A stretch of 64,000 nucleotides of DNA, from contig JAEPQH010000001.1 of the NCBI GenBank assembly GCA_017640605.1, forward strand, positions 310,001 to 374,000, in the 5' to 3' direction. Positions within the stretch are counted from its first letter, which is position 1, and every line of letters starts with the position of its first letter. This document shows, piece after piece, positions 8,917 to 17,581 of this stretch. Source of the DNA: Balneolaceae bacterium (GTDB taxonomy: Bacteria; Bacteroidota; Rhodothermia; Balneolales; Balneolaceae). The translations under genes and the position numbers were made by a program. The notes under the pieces are model-generated. The model saw nothing but the letters and a program-made list of their open reading frames with translations, did no database searches and was not told the DNA's origin.

Positions 8917-9369
8917 ATGCTAAAATGGATTGATGTACTAAAATTTGCCCGAAATGGGAACCCCGAACCGGATCGAAGAGTCGAAAAAACTCCTGAAGAA
9001 TGGAAGAAACAGCTTACTGAGGAAACGTACCGAATAACTCGTCTTAAAGGCACTGAACGTCCTTTTTCGAATGAAATGTGTAGCCGTTTCGAGCCCGGCA
9101 AATATGAATGCGTTTGTTGTGGCACTCTGCTTTTCGATTCTGCTTCTAAATTTGAAAGTGGTACGGGATGGCCATCTTTTGGTCAACCGGTGAAAGAAAA
9201 TGCCGTGGCTTACGAAGCCGATCACTCACACGGAATGACTCGGGTAGAAATTCTGTGTAATACTTGCGATGCACACTTGGGTCATGTTTTTCCGGATGGA
9301 CCGGAGCCTTCGGGACTTCGTTATTGTACCAATGCACTAAGTCTACAAAAGGTTAAGGAAGAAGCGTAA
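8917..9369 (+). CDS. msrB: Peptide-methionine (R)-S-oxide reductase
   Basis: The 150-residue protein shows the MsrB zinc ligands in CVCC (C65, C68) and CNTC (C114, C117), the GTGWPSF substrate loop, and RYCTNALSL with the catalytic cysteine at C137. It reduces methionine-R-sulfoxide in oxidised proteins. The N-terminal 40 residues are slightly longer than the minimal domain but show no signal peptide, so it is likely cytoplasmic. It sits 5 bases after the DUF1460 gene and is the last of that run. Confidence 0.95.
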   Translation: MLKWIDVLKFARNGNPEPDRRVEKTPEEWKKQLTEETYRITRLKGTERPFSNEMCSRFEPGKYECVCCGTLLFDSASKFESGTGWPSFGQPVKENAVAYEADHSHGMTRVEILCNTCDAHLGHVFPDGPEPSGLRYCTNALSLQKVKEEA

Positions 9370-9500
9370 CCCTTTCACTGATTTGAGTAAGCTGACGTAG
9401 GTGCGCGGGCGAATCGTATGGGAGTATCGCGAAATGTCCACACTTACCAACTCAAAAAGTTTTGTTACCTTAGTTAGTAACTCTCAAAGAAACAGCTACC

Positions 9501-9941
9501 ATGTTAACTCAACATCTGACCCATCTTTACCAGCGCGAGCTCACCAATGTAAAAGAAGAAATTGCGGCCTATAAATCTGAAGATGCCCTTTGGATTACAT
9601 CGGATGGAATTAATAACAGCGCAGGGAATTTAAGTCTGCACATTTCAGGGAACTTGCAGCACTTTTTTGGCACCATTTTAGGTGGAACTGATTATGAACG
9701 TGATCGTGATTTCGAGTTTAGTGGAAAAGTAAGCCGACAGGAATTATTAGATGACCTAGAAGCCGCTGAAAAAGCAATAACTGATACCTTAGCAGCTATC
9801 ACAGAAGAGCAGCTCAGTAAACTCTTCCCCGTGAAAGCTTTTGGTGATGTTACTACCGAATGGTTTATTCTTCATCTTTATGGCCACCTTACCTATCACC
9901 TCGGGCAGATTAACTATCATCGACGTTTGCTGGATAAATAG
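9501..9941 (+). CDS. DinB family protein (DUF1572-like)
   Basis: The 146-residue protein fits the four-helix DinB/YfiT fold. Histidines in LSLHISGNLQHFFG and in HLYGHLTYHLGQINYHRR occupy the metal-binding positions of the family. DinB members include thiol transferases and many proteins of unknown role; nothing here indicates the substrate. It stands alone, 131 bases after msrB and convergent with the SxtJ gene. The upstream region contains GTTAC-N8-GTAAC about 30 bases before the start, a weak inverted repeat. Confidence 0.8.
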   Translation: MLTQHLTHLYQRELTNVKEEIAAYKSEDALWITSDGINNSAGNLSLHISGNLQHFFGTILGGTDYERDRDFEFSGKVSRQELLDDLEAAEKAITDTLAAITEEQLSKLFPVKAFGDVTTEWFILHLYGHLTYHLGQINYHRRLLDK

Positions 9942-10006
9942 AACGGTATTGAATCCAAAAAACCTCTACGGTTTAATGTTTTTCATTCCAATCGCCTGCG
10001 AATAGC

Positions 10007-10396
10007 TTACCACGGTTTTTCGAGTTCCTTTTTAGTGTAGACTTTCTCATGAAAGTCGAACACACTGCCTCTGGGTTTTTTCAGATCAAGAGGATCGTTT
10101 CCGAATAATCTGAACATCAATGCGATGGGAGTGATGAACAAGAAATACAGTAACCCAAGAACAAAGGGGTTTACAATCCGGGATAATATTTCTGCCAATT
10201 TATACCATCCCCAAACAATTCCGTGACCGGCGATTGGAATGATCAGACAAATCAGACCAATAAATAATGAAGCATAAGCGATATACTCGTTATCGAAAAT
10301 AGCTGCGATAACAAGCAACCCCACCACAATCACCAATTGTGTTTTGGGAGTTTCCGGATCGGTCTTTATGAAATTAAAATTGCGCTTGGGAAGCAT
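10007..10396 (-). CDS. SxtJ family membrane protein
   Basis: The 129-residue protein has three hydrophobic segments (VIVVGLLVIAAIF, ASLFIGLICLIIPIAG, FVLGLLYFLFITPIAL) followed by a polar tail with DPLDLKK. This arrangement and its position next to DUF5989 and a NodU-type carbamoyltransferase fit SxtJ, a small membrane protein named from the saxitoxin cluster but common in unrelated bacteria. Its function is unknown. It begins 6 bases after the DUF5989 stop, so the two are almost certainly translated from one message. Confidence 0.8.
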   Translation of the reverse strand: MLPKRNFNFIKTDPETPKTQLVIVVGLLVIAAIFDNEYIAYASLFIGLICLIIPIAGHGIVWGWYKLAEILSRIVNPFVLGLLYFLFITPIALMFRLFGNDPLDLKKPRGSVFDFHEKVYTKKELEKPW

Positions 10397-10402
10397 CCGA
10401 TT

Positions 10403-10552
10403 TTAAAATAAAGTGTAAATAAACGGCGCGATGGACGACCCACCACCAATCACTATCAAAAATCCGAGAAGTAGTAATACAACGATTACAGGGGCCAGCC
10501 AGAATTTCTTCCGCTCTTTCATAAAGCCCCATAAGTCTTTTAATAAATCCAT
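10403..10552 (-). CDS. DUF5989 small membrane protein
   Basis: A 49-residue reading frame runs on the minus strand from ATG at 10550-10552 to TAA at 10403-10405. It reads MDLLKDLWGFMKERKKFWLA, then one strongly hydrophobic helix (VIVVLLLLGFLIVIGGGSS) and a short tail ending IYTLF. This matches the layout of DUF5989 proteins, tiny single-pass proteins encoded beside carbamoyltransferase and SxtJ genes. Its role is unknown; it may anchor or assemble the pair at the membrane. It is 135 bases downstream of the carbamoyltransferase stop. Confidence 0.85.
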   Translation of the reverse strand: MDLLKDLWGFMKERKKFWLAPVIVVLLLLGFLIVIGGGSSIAPFIYTLF

Positions 10553-10687
10553 ATTTCTATTTTCGCCACTAAATTCCACAAGTAAGGTATCTAGTGTTCC
10601 ATTGAATGTTTAATAAAATTGTTAATCCTTCGGCGGCAGCCACAGTATGACTCTGTAACTCGATATCTTTGTAACTCTGTCACTCAA

Positions 10688-12532
10688 TTAATCCTTTTCA
10701 AATTCCAGTTTCTGTTCCCATTCGGGTTGATCAGTTTTGGCGTAAACGTAATTACCCATCACCAAATAATCCATCTCGGTGTTCATAAAACAACGATAGG
10801 CATCCTCAGGAGTACAAACAATGGGTTCGCCACGCACATTGAAGCTTGTATTTACTACTAATCCATAGCCCGTTCGCTTCTTAAATGCCTGAATCATCTC
10901 CCAATAACGCGGATTCGTTTCTTTATGCACCGTTTGAACTCGCGCCGAAAAATCAATGTGCGTGCTTGCCGGGAGGTCTGATCGTTCTATTGCTAACTTC
11001 TCTCGAAGTGGCAAAGAATGATAGCCTTTTGGTACCGTTTTACGTCTATTTTCAACAACCGGTTGTACCAAAAGCATGTAGGGTGAATCCGATTTCATTT
11101 CGAAATACTCAGCCGCATCTTCAGCTAACACTGAAGGTGCAAACGGTCGGAAAGACTCTCTGTATTTGATCTTCAGATTCAGCTTTTTTTGCATATCGAC
11201 ACGCCGAGGATCAGCAATAATACTACGACCTCCTAACGCTCGCGGTCCAAACTCCATCCTACCCTGAAACCAGCCAACCACATTTCCCTGATCCAGAAGC
11301 TCTGCTGTTTTATCAAATAGCTCCTGATCAACAAATTCCTGATAAACAGGCTTAAACTTTCTAACTGCACGTTCAATATCAATGGGTAAATACTCAGGTC
11401 CGAGATAAGCACCTTGCATCGAATCAGGAGATTCCGGTTTTCGATCTCCATCAAAATATAAATGATAAGCTGCAAGTGCTGCACCAACGGCTCCTCCTGC
11501 ATCACCGGCTGCCGGTTGGATATAAAGATTCTCAAAAATTTCTTCGTTTTGAAGCTTTCCGTTGGCAACACAATTCAAAGCAACACCCCCGGCAAGGCAA
11601 ATATTCTTTGATCCGGTAAGTTCACGCGCATGCGAAGCCATTTTTAAAACCACTTCTTCTGTGACTTTTTGGATTGCCAAAGCCAGATCTGCTTCGTGTT
11701 GTAATAGATCAGCTTCTCCTTCCCTTCGGGCAAATCCAAACAAATCTTCCCATTTACGCTCGCTGGTCATTCTAAGTCCGGTTGCATAGCTAAAATACTC
11801 CTGATTTAACCAAATCGAGCCATCTTCGCGAATATCTACCAGCGTGGATTTAATTTTCTTGATGTAATCAGTAACCAATTCCGATTCAGGATTTCCATAA
11901 GGAGCCAAACCCATCAGTTTATACTCACCTGAATTTACTTTGAAGCCTAGAAAATAAGTGAAAGCCGAATACAGTAATCCCAAGGAATGCGGAAACTTTA
12001 ACTCGCGCAATAATTTGATTTCTTTACCCTTACCGTGGCAGATTGTAGCTGTTGCCCATTCCCCTACTCCATCAATCGTTAAAATGGCAGCATCTTCAAA
12101 TGGCGAAGGATAAAAGGCACTCGCAGCATGACTCAGGTGATGTTCCGGAAACAGCAAATTAACATCAGGTTTTGAGTAATCACCCACTTTTTTCAACTCA
12201 TCGTAAATGAGTTTTTTGAGGAACATTTTCTCTTTTAACCACACGGGCATAGCGGTGATAAACGAGCGAACACCCTTTGGAGCGAATGATAAATAGGTTT
12301 CCAAAAGACGTTCGAACTTCAAAAAGGGTTTGTCATAGAATACAATGGCGTCTAATTCACCGATGGATAAACCTGCCAGTTCAAGGCAATATTTAGTGGC
12401 TTCAACCGGGAAATTGGCATCGTGTTTTTTGCGAGTAAAACGCTCTTCTTGAGCAGCCGCAACGATACGGCCATCTTGCACCAAGCAGGCAGCTGAATCG
12501 TGATAAAAAGCCGAAATTCCGAGAATATTCAT
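10688..12532 (-). CDS. NodU/TobZ-type carbamoyltransferase
   Basis: The 614-residue protein has the N-terminal Kae1-like domain (ILGISAFYHDSAACLV, HHLSHAASAFYPSPF, AGGVALNCVANGKL) and the C-terminal domain (FQGRMEFGPRALGGRSI, NVRGEPIVCTPEDA) of carbamoyl-phosphate-dependent O-carbamoyltransferases. It would make a carbamoyladenylate and pass the carbamoyl group to a hydroxyl acceptor, usually a sugar or secondary metabolite. The ATG at 12532 gives the standard MNILGISAFYHD start; a longer frame to 12643 has no homology-like content. The partners DUF5989 and SxtJ suggest a membrane-associated acceptor, possibly a surface glycan, but the acceptor is unknown. Confidence 0.9.
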   Translation of the reverse strand: MNILGISAFYHDSAACLVQDGRIVAAAQEERFTRKKHDANFPVEATKYCLELAGLSIGELDAIVFYDKPFLKFERLLETYLSFAPKGVRSFITAMPVWLKEKMFLKKLIYDELKKVGDYSKPDVNLLFPEHHLSHAASAFYPSPFEDAAILTIDGVGEWATATICHGKGKEIKLLRELKFPHSLGLLYSAFTYFLGFKVNSGEYKLMGLAPYGNPESELVTDYIKKIKSTLVDIREDGSIWLNQEYFSYATGLRMTSERKWEDLFGFARREGEADLLQHEADLALAIQKVTEEVVLKMASHARELTGSKNICLAGGVALNCVANGKLQNEEIFENLYIQPAAGDAGGAVGAALAAYHLYFDGDRKPESPDSMQGAYLGPEYLPIDIERAVRKFKPVYQEFVDQELFDKTAELLDQGNVVGWFQGRMEFGPRALGGRSIIADPRRVDMQKKLNLKIKYRESFRPFAPSVLAEDAAEYFEMKSDSPYMLLVQPVVENRRKTVPKGYHSLPLREKLAIERSDLPASTHIDFSARVQTVHKETNPRYWEMIQAFKKRTGYGLVVNTSFNVRGEPIVCTPEDAYRCFMNTEMDYLVMGNYVYAKTDQPEWEQKLEFEKD

Positions 12533-12652
12533 AGAGTAGATGAAGTTGTCCAAAGATAGTAAAACCAAAACTTCTCCCAACCACTTTGTTTTTATTGCCT
12601 GCTTAGTTCCGTACCTTTCAAGTCTATTATTTTTCACTATCAATCAAGATAC

Positions 12653-13534
12653 ATGATTATCTCAATGACCGGTTTTGGGCGAGGTGAGGCTGCTGGAAAC
12701 GGCCTCAACGCCACTGTAGAAATAAAAACTTTGAATAGCCGATATCTGGATGTAAGCATTCGTTTGCCACAAATATTACAGCACAAAGAATTAGCGCTCA
12801 AAGAACTATTCCAAAAAAGTGTTAATCGCGGGAAACTAAATGTGTCGGTAAATCTTACTCAGCAAGATAATACCGAACCAAACATTAAAGTTGATGAGGA
12901 CAAAGTTCGTACTTATGCAAGAGTATTGAATGAAGTTCGTGAAGCTGCTGGAATTGAGGAACCCATCAGTATAAAAAGTATTTTAAATTTTGGTGATGTA
13001 TTTGTTTCTCAACAAGATGATGAGGAGTCCATCAACCAAAAATGGCAACTGGTCATTGAGGCAACTCACAACGCCATTGGAAACTTGATGCAAATGAGAA
13101 ATCAGGAAGGGGGTCAGCTTCGAAAGGATTTATTATCGCGCATTGCAAGTATAGACGATGCGGTTGGAGAAATCTTAACCATTACGGAAGGTCGTGCAGA
13201 AGAAGTTCGAGTCAAGCTGCATGAGCGAATTAAGCAATTGGTTGAGGACGAAAATATTGATGAAGAACGCCTTGAAATGGAAGTGGCTATTTTAGCTGAT
13301 AAAATGGATATCACCGAGGAAACAGTTCGGTTGCGCGCGCATCTAAAGTTTTTTGTTGAAGCTATTGAGCAGCCCGAACCTGCTGGTCGTAGACTTAATT
13401 TCTTAACTCAGGAGATTAACCGAGAGTTAAATACCATCGGTTCTAAGGCAAACGATTCTGAGATTGCACATCATGTGGTGAAAGCAAAAGAAATGCTGGA
13501 GCAGATCAGAGAGCAAGTACAGAATGTGGAATGA
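12653..13534 (+). CDS. yicC: YicC/YloC family endoribonuclease
   Basis: The 293-residue protein starts with the conserved ISMTGFGRGE and continues with TLNSRYLDVSIRLP; the C-terminal DUF1732 part ends in LNFLTQEINRELNTIGSKANDSEIAHHVVKAKEMLEQIREQVQN-like sequence, typical for the family. YicC/YloC members are RNases implicated in decay of some small RNAs. It is the first gene of a tight run with gmk (28 bases on), rpoZ and coaBC, a very common bacterial gene order. The 120-base gap to the divergent carbamoyltransferase should carry the operon promoter. Confidence 0.92.
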   Translation: MIISMTGFGRGEAAGNGLNATVEIKTLNSRYLDVSIRLPQILQHKELALKELFQKSVNRGKLNVSVNLTQQDNTEPNIKVDEDKVRTYARVLNEVREAAGIEEPISIKSILNFGDVFVSQQDDEESINQKWQLVIEATHNAIGNLMQMRNQEGGQLRKDLLSRIASIDDAVGEILTITEGRAEEVRVKLHERIKQLVEDENIDEERLEMEVAILADKMDITEETVRLRAHLKFFVEAIEQPEPAGRRLNFLTQEINRELNTIGSKANDSEIAHHVVKAKEMLEQIREQVQNVE

Positions 13535-13562
13535 TCAGGCCTTGAGTCTTAAGGAGTGAGCG

Positions 13563-14132
13563 ATGAGAAAAGGGAAAGTTATTATTCTGGTTGCGCCAAG
13601 TGGCGGTGGTAAAAGTACAATAGCAAAACGCCTTTTTCAGGATTTCGATAATCTAAAATTTTCCGTATCGGCTACCACACGTGCCCCACGAGAAGGTGAA
13701 AAAGATGGCATCCATTATCATTTTTTACCGCGTCCTAAATTTGATGAATTAATAGATGAAAAAGCCTTTCTGGAATGGGAAGAATTCTACGGTGGAACTC
13801 GCTACGGAACATTACGTTCAGAGGTTGATAAAAAGCTGAATTCAGGCTATTTTATTCTGCTTGACATCGAAATAAAAGGTGCGCTGAACGTGAAGCGTAT
13901 TTATGGGGATGAATGTTTGGGATTGTTCATCAAACCGCCCTCATTTGAAGTGTTAAAGCAGCGCCTGATAGCCCGAGGCACGGAATCGGAAGAAACATTG
14001 CAGCTTAGGCTCGAGCGCGCAAAAGAAGAACTTGAATATGCTGATCAGTTTGATCGGATAATTATTAATGACGATCTGGACACAGCCTACGCACAGGTGA
14101 AGGAAGCTGTAACAGATTTTATGAATTCATAA
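13563..14132 (+). CDS. gmk: Guanylate kinase
   Basis: The 189-residue protein has the P-loop APSGGGKST near residues 11-19, the GMP-binding region SATTRAPREGEKDGIHYHF and the lid region LIARGTESEETLQLRLERAKEE. It phosphorylates GMP to GDP with ATP in the cytoplasm. Length and motifs are normal. It sits between yicC and rpoZ, 8 bases before the latter, as in many bacteria. Confidence 0.97.
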   Translation: MRKGKVIILVAPSGGGKSTIAKRLFQDFDNLKFSVSATTRAPREGEKDGIHYHFLPRPKFDELIDEKAFLEWEEFYGGTRYGTLRSEVDKKLNSGYFILLDIEIKGALNVKRIYGDECLGLFIKPPSFEVLKQRLIARGTESEETLQLRLERAKEELEYADQFDRIIINDDLDTAYAQVKEAVTDFMNS

Positions 14133-14140
14133 CTACATCT

Positions 14141-14431
14141 ATGTCTATCCAAACACTCGACATTGAAAAATTAAAAGAAGTAACCGGCAATAAGTATGAA
14201 TTGTTGGTGATCATGGCAAAGAGAGCTCGTCAGATTGCTGCTCAGGAAAAATTAGAATTAGACGAGAAGCTACAATACTTCGAAGGCTTCGAAGATGATG
14301 ACGAATTTTCGTTCAACGAAGAGCAAGAGCAAATCTCAAAAGCATTCGAAAAACTTCCACATGCTACTCGTCGCGCCATTGCAGAAATGGAAAACGATGA
14401 GATTTACTATCGAAAGCCTGAAGTAGACTAA
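14141..14431 (+). CDS. rpoZ: RNA polymerase omega subunit
   Basis: The 96-residue protein reads LDIEKLKEVTGNKYELLVIMAKRARQIAAQ, which matches the first helices of the omega subunit (Rpb6 fold) that helps assemble the beta-prime subunit. An acidic segment follows and the tail HATRRAIAEMENDEIYYRKPE is like that of Bacteroidota omega proteins. Its place between gmk and coaBC supports the call. Confidence 0.88.
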   Translation: MSIQTLDIEKLKEVTGNKYELLVIMAKRARQIAAQEKLELDEKLQYFEGFEDDDEFSFNEEQEQISKAFEKLPHATRRAIAEMENDEIYYRKPEVD

Positions 14432-14434
14432 TTC

Positions 14435-15628
14435 ATGCTCTCCGGGAAACGCATAGTTCTTGGTGTTACCGGAGGAATCGCAGCTTACAAAGCTGTCTTT
14501 TTACTTAGAGAATATCAAAAAGCGGGAGCTGAAGTAAGGGTTACCATGACCCCATCGGCTACTCGCTTTGTTGGTTTAGAAACTTTTGCTTCCCTCTCCG
14601 GCCATGATGTTGCCGTCGAAATTTTCCCCGAAGAAGCAGGTGCTGATGAATGGACACGTCATATTTATTGGGGCGAATGGGCCGATTTGTTTGTTATTGC
14701 TCCCTGCACCGGAAATACACTTGCTAAAATTGCCAATGGTATTTCGGACAATATGCTCACTGCAACAGTGTTGGCTGCTCGCTGTCCCCTGCTAATTTGC
14801 CCCACCATGGATGGTGAAATGTATGATTCTCCTTCTGTTGAACAGAATTTAAAGCGAGTTCAAGATTTTGGATATCACATTTTGGAACCGGAATCTGGTT
14901 TTTTGGCAAGCGGTATTGAAGGAAAAGGAAGACTCCCGGAATTTGATTCCATTCTCGATAAATCCAGTGAAATAATTGGCTCAATTCAAGGTCCACTAGA
15001 AGGTAAAAAAGTGATCGTTACCGCCGGCCCTACCCGAGAACACATTGATCCTGTTAGATTTATTTCCAACCCGAGTTCGGGAAAAATGGGTGTGGCGATG
15101 GCGAAGGCAGCTCAACGATTAGGAGCTGATGTAACCTTAATTCACGGACCAGTTTCAATTCCCCTACCCGAGGAAATTCATAAAATTTCGATTTTAAGCG
15201 CGGCAGATTTATTTAAAGCCGTTCAGGAGTATGCTGAGGCTGATATGATAATTATGGCAGCCGCTGTATCTGATTTTACTCCGGTAGAAGTGCATGATCA
15301 CAAAGTGAAGAAAGATCAGGGGGAATCAGAAATTAAGCTAAAGAGCACAACAGATATTCTTGCCTGGCTGGGTGAACGTAAGCCCAAGCACCAAATACTC
15401 ATTGGTTTTGCGATGGAAACCGAACATCTGCTTGAAAATGCTCATCGAAAGTTAAAAAAGAAGAATGCCGATTGGATCGTCGCAAATTCCTTAACCGAAA
15501 AAGCTTCCGGTTTTGAGAGTGATACAAATACAGTACATTTGTTGAATACTTCGAGTGATCACACGTTCAGTGGCACTAAAAATGAAGTTGCAGAACAAGT
15601 ATTGAATGTAATTGTACGATCAGTTTAA
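14435..15628 (+). CDS. coaBC: Bifunctional phosphopantothenoylcysteine decarboxylase/synthetase
   Basis: The 397-residue protein joins CoaC ([17 protein letters not shown], flavin-binding [18 protein letters not shown]) and CoaB ([32 protein letters not shown]). It converts 4'-phosphopantothenate and cysteine to 4'-phosphopantetheine for coenzyme A. The decarboxylase motifs read PTMDGEMY and [12 protein letters not shown], where the E. coli enzyme has PAMN and ACG; this N-to-D and C-to-S form is, as I recall, usual in Bacteroidota, so it is not read as a defect. It starts 3 bases after rpoZ. PanB of the same pathway is encoded 4 kb further on. Confidence 0.95.
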   Translation: MLSGKRIVLGVTGGIAAYKAVFLLREYQKAGAEVRVTMTPSATRFVGLETFASLSGHDVAVEIFPEEAGADEWTRHIYWGEWADLFVIAPCTGNTLAKIANGISDNMLTATVLAARCPLLICPTMDGEMYDSPSVEQNLKRVQDFGYHILEPESGFLASGIEGKGRLPEFDSILDKSSEIIGSIQGPLEGKKVIVTAGPTREHIDPVRFISNPSSGKMGVAMAKAAQRLGADVTLIHGPVSIPLPEEIHKISILSAADLFKAVQEYAEADMIIMAAAVSDFTPVEVHDHKVKKDQGESEIKLKSTTDILAWLGERKPKHQILIGFAMETEHLLENAHRKLKKKNADWIVANSLTEKASGFESDTNTVHLLNTSSDHTFSGTKNEVAEQVLNVIVRSV

Positions 15629-15634
15629 AATCGG

Positions 15635-16039
15635 ATGATCAAAAGCCGACTCATTTTAACCATACTACTATTTTTGGCATGTGTAATGTCAACCATATTG
15701 TTAGCAACGGCCCCGCCATTAAAGGTTCAAACCATTACTACCGAGGCCGAAGTCGATTCTTTAATTGAACTTGCTTTCTCTGATTACGGCATAACTCGTT
15801 CCCAATTCCGAAGCCAAGCCTTAGCGATTGATACTAGTTTTTCGCGTAAGATTTATCGAATGAATGTTCCTGAAGGGTTTTCAAAAACATCTTTTCATCT
15901 TCGACTTCAGAAAGCAATTTCTCCCTATGGATTAGAAGTTCCGGCTAAGATTTATTTCCCTGACGAAGACATGCATATCCATATTTTGTATAATGATACC
16001 GTCTGGCGAACTATTCGAATTACCACAAATAATAATTGA
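15635..16039 (+). CDS. Membrane-anchored hypothetical protein
   Basis: The 134-residue protein has a basic start and a single hydrophobic segment (about residues 6-27, LILTILLFLACVMSTILLA), which is a signal anchor or signal peptide. The remaining 105 residues are soluble with a mixed pattern (EVDSLIELAFSDYGITRSQFRS, FHLRLQKAISPYGLEVPAKIYF). I do not recognise a family. It starts 6 bases after coaBC and ends 6 bases before the lipase-like gene, so it belongs to the yicC operon. Confidence 0.7.
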   Translation: MIKSRLILTILLFLACVMSTILLATAPPLKVQTITTEAEVDSLIELAFSDYGITRSQFRSQALAIDTSFSRKIYRMNVPEGFSKTSFHLRLQKAISPYGLEVPAKIYFPDEDMHIHILYNDTVWRTIRITTNNN

Positions 16040-16045
16040 GAGATC

Positions 16046-16894
16046 ATGGCAGAGAGTTTACTTCTAAAACGTTTCCAGCTGATCGAATTTCCTCAGCCTC
16101 CCATTTTAAACACCAAATATCCGGTATTTCTATGTCATGGATTTGGGGCTATCGGGGCGCTTGTAAAGCCCTCTCCTTTGCACGACCCTTGTATGTTGAT
16201 GCGCGAACACGGCATTATTGCATTCGCACCAAATGTAGTACCATACGCTTCGATTGAAACTCGGGCAAAAAACTGGGTTCGATTAATCCGACAAGTCTGT
16301 GATGAAAATGGCTATAAAAAAGTGAATGTTGTTGCGCATAGCATGGGTGGTTTGGATATGCGCCATGCTCTGTGTCATCTCGATATTTCGGATCGCATAG
16401 CTTCATTAACAACTGTCGCTACACCGCATCATGGCACATATTTGGCCGATTTAGTGCTGAAAACACCAGAAATATTAACCGAACGGTTAAGTGAGGTTGT
16501 AGATTGGTTTGGCAATAATGTATATCCAAAAGAAAAAAGTAATGCCATCGGCTCAGTAGAACAACTCACCATTGGCTACATAAACGATTGTTTTAATAAG
16601 GAAACCCCTGACAATCCTGAAGTACCTATTTTTTCATATTCGGCAAGTGTAGGTAAAGGAACTAACTATCCACTGAATCCAATCTTTAAATTTCAGAATT
16701 CGCAGATTTTTGAACGCGAAGGCGAAAATGATTCCTTTGTATCGGTGGAAAGCGCTAAATGGGGAACTTACTTAGGCTGTGTTAACCTCTCGCATCTCAA
16801 CCAAATAAACGTGCAGGTCTGGAAAGAAGCGAAACCAATTTACTTCAAGTTTTGGACCGGGGTTATCGACAATCTGCACAAAAAGGGATTTTGA
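16046..16894 (+). CDS. Lipase-like alpha/beta hydrolase
   Basis: The 282-residue protein has the oxyanion-hole region YPVFLCHGFGAIGA and the nucleophile elbow VVAHSMGGLDMRHAL (A-H-S-M-G), followed by VATPHHGTYLADLVL, a pattern of bacterial class I-type and PGAP1/DUF676-like lipases and esterases. A late DSFVSVESAKWG supplies a plausible acidic residue, and LSHLNQINV the histidine. No signal peptide is visible, so it is likely cytoplasmic. It sits 1 base before the SDR gene. The substrate is unknown. Confidence 0.82.
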   Translation: MAESLLLKRFQLIEFPQPPILNTKYPVFLCHGFGAIGALVKPSPLHDPCMLMREHGIIAFAPNVVPYASIETRAKNWVRLIRQVCDENGYKKVNVVAHSMGGLDMRHALCHLDISDRIASLTTVATPHHGTYLADLVLKTPEILTERLSEVVDWFGNNVYPKEKSNAIGSVEQLTIGYINDCFNKETPDNPEVPIFSYSASVGKGTNYPLNPIFKFQNSQIFEREGENDSFVSVESAKWGTYLGCVNLSHLNQINVQVWKEAKPIYFKFWTGVIDNLHKKGF

Positions 16895-16895
16895 T

Positions 16896-17495
16896 ATGAA
16901 GATTCTCATTATTGGTGGCCATGGAACCATTGGAAGCCGCATTGTTGAAGCCTTGCAGGAAAAACATAATGTTATAACTGCCGGACGAAGCTCTGGTGAC
17001 TTTATTGTTGATTTTGAGAACGAGCAATCTATCGAAGAAATGTACACACAGATTTCTGAGATTGATGCCGTTGTTTCGATTGCAGGAGAAGCTAAATGGG
17101 CTCCGTTTTCTGAGCTTACCGAAAAGGATTTCTATGTTGGAATTCGTAGCAAATTAATGGGTCAGGTAAATCTTGTACGCATTGGTAAAGATTACATCAA
17201 CAAAGGTGGTTCATTTACATTATCAACAGGAATTTTAGCCGATCATCCTGTACTTAACACCACAAGTGCCGCAATGGTTAATGGGGCAATCCATAGTTTT
17301 GTGAAGGCAGCAGCCTTGGAGTTATCCCATGCGCGAATAAATGCGGTTTCGCTTGGCGTAGTTGAAGATGCTTATGAGAAGTATCAGGATTATTTCCCGG
17401 GACATAACCCGGTAGCTACTTCACGAGTTATCAATGCTTATCTTAAAAGTATTTTTGGTGCGAATACAGGGCAAATTATTCGAGATTACGCCTAG
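16896..17495 (+). CDS. Short-chain dehydrogenase homologue lacking the YxxxK pair
   Basis: The 199-residue protein starts with the nucleotide-binding ILIIGGHGTIGSRIVEAL and contains VVSIAGEAKWAPF (NAG-like segment) and FTLSTGILADHP with the catalytic-serine strand. Where SDR enzymes have Tyr-x-x-x-Lys it reads TTSAAMVNGAIHSFVKAAALEL, so neither residue is in place. This variant occurs in a recurrent subgroup of short SDR-like proteins whose activity is uncertain. It is the last gene of the run from yicC; an inverted repeat follows the stop. Confidence 0.8.
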   Translation: MKILIIGGHGTIGSRIVEALQEKHNVITAGRSSGDFIVDFENEQSIEEMYTQISEIDAVVSIAGEAKWAPFSELTEKDFYVGIRSKLMGQVNLVRIGKDYINKGGSFTLSTGILADHPVLNTTSAAMVNGAIHSFVKAAALELSHARINAVSLGVVEDAYEKYQDYFPGHNPVATSRVINAYLKSIFGANTGQIIRDYA

Positions 17496-17522
17496 CCTAT
17501 CAGAGCAACAGTCTATCTTTAG

Positions 17523-17561
17523 GAATTTGATTTCTAACTCAAATTCATAAATTTGATCAAA
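17523..17561. promoter_or_regulatory. Clustered inverted repeats before the M20 peptidase gene
   Basis: GAATTTGA at 17523-17530 and TCAAATTC at 17539-17546 form a perfect 8-base inverted repeat with an 8-base loop, and a 10-base palindrome TTTGATCAAA follows at 17552-17561. They lie between the SDR stop and the peptidase start. The elements could be operator half-sites or a weak terminator; there is no T-run after the stem. Confidence 0.35.
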
Positions 17562-17581
17562 AATTCATACCAACCTTACTT

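Noticed and set aside
10431-10861. Plus-strand frames across the carbamoyltransferase/DUF5989 region
   Set aside because: They are antisense to DUF5989 and the carbamoyltransferase end and have no recognisable protein features.
14435-15628. CoaBC with a missing catalytic cysteine
   Set aside because: The LASG/PTMD form is, to my knowledge, normal for Bacteroidota CoaBC, so it is not a lesion.
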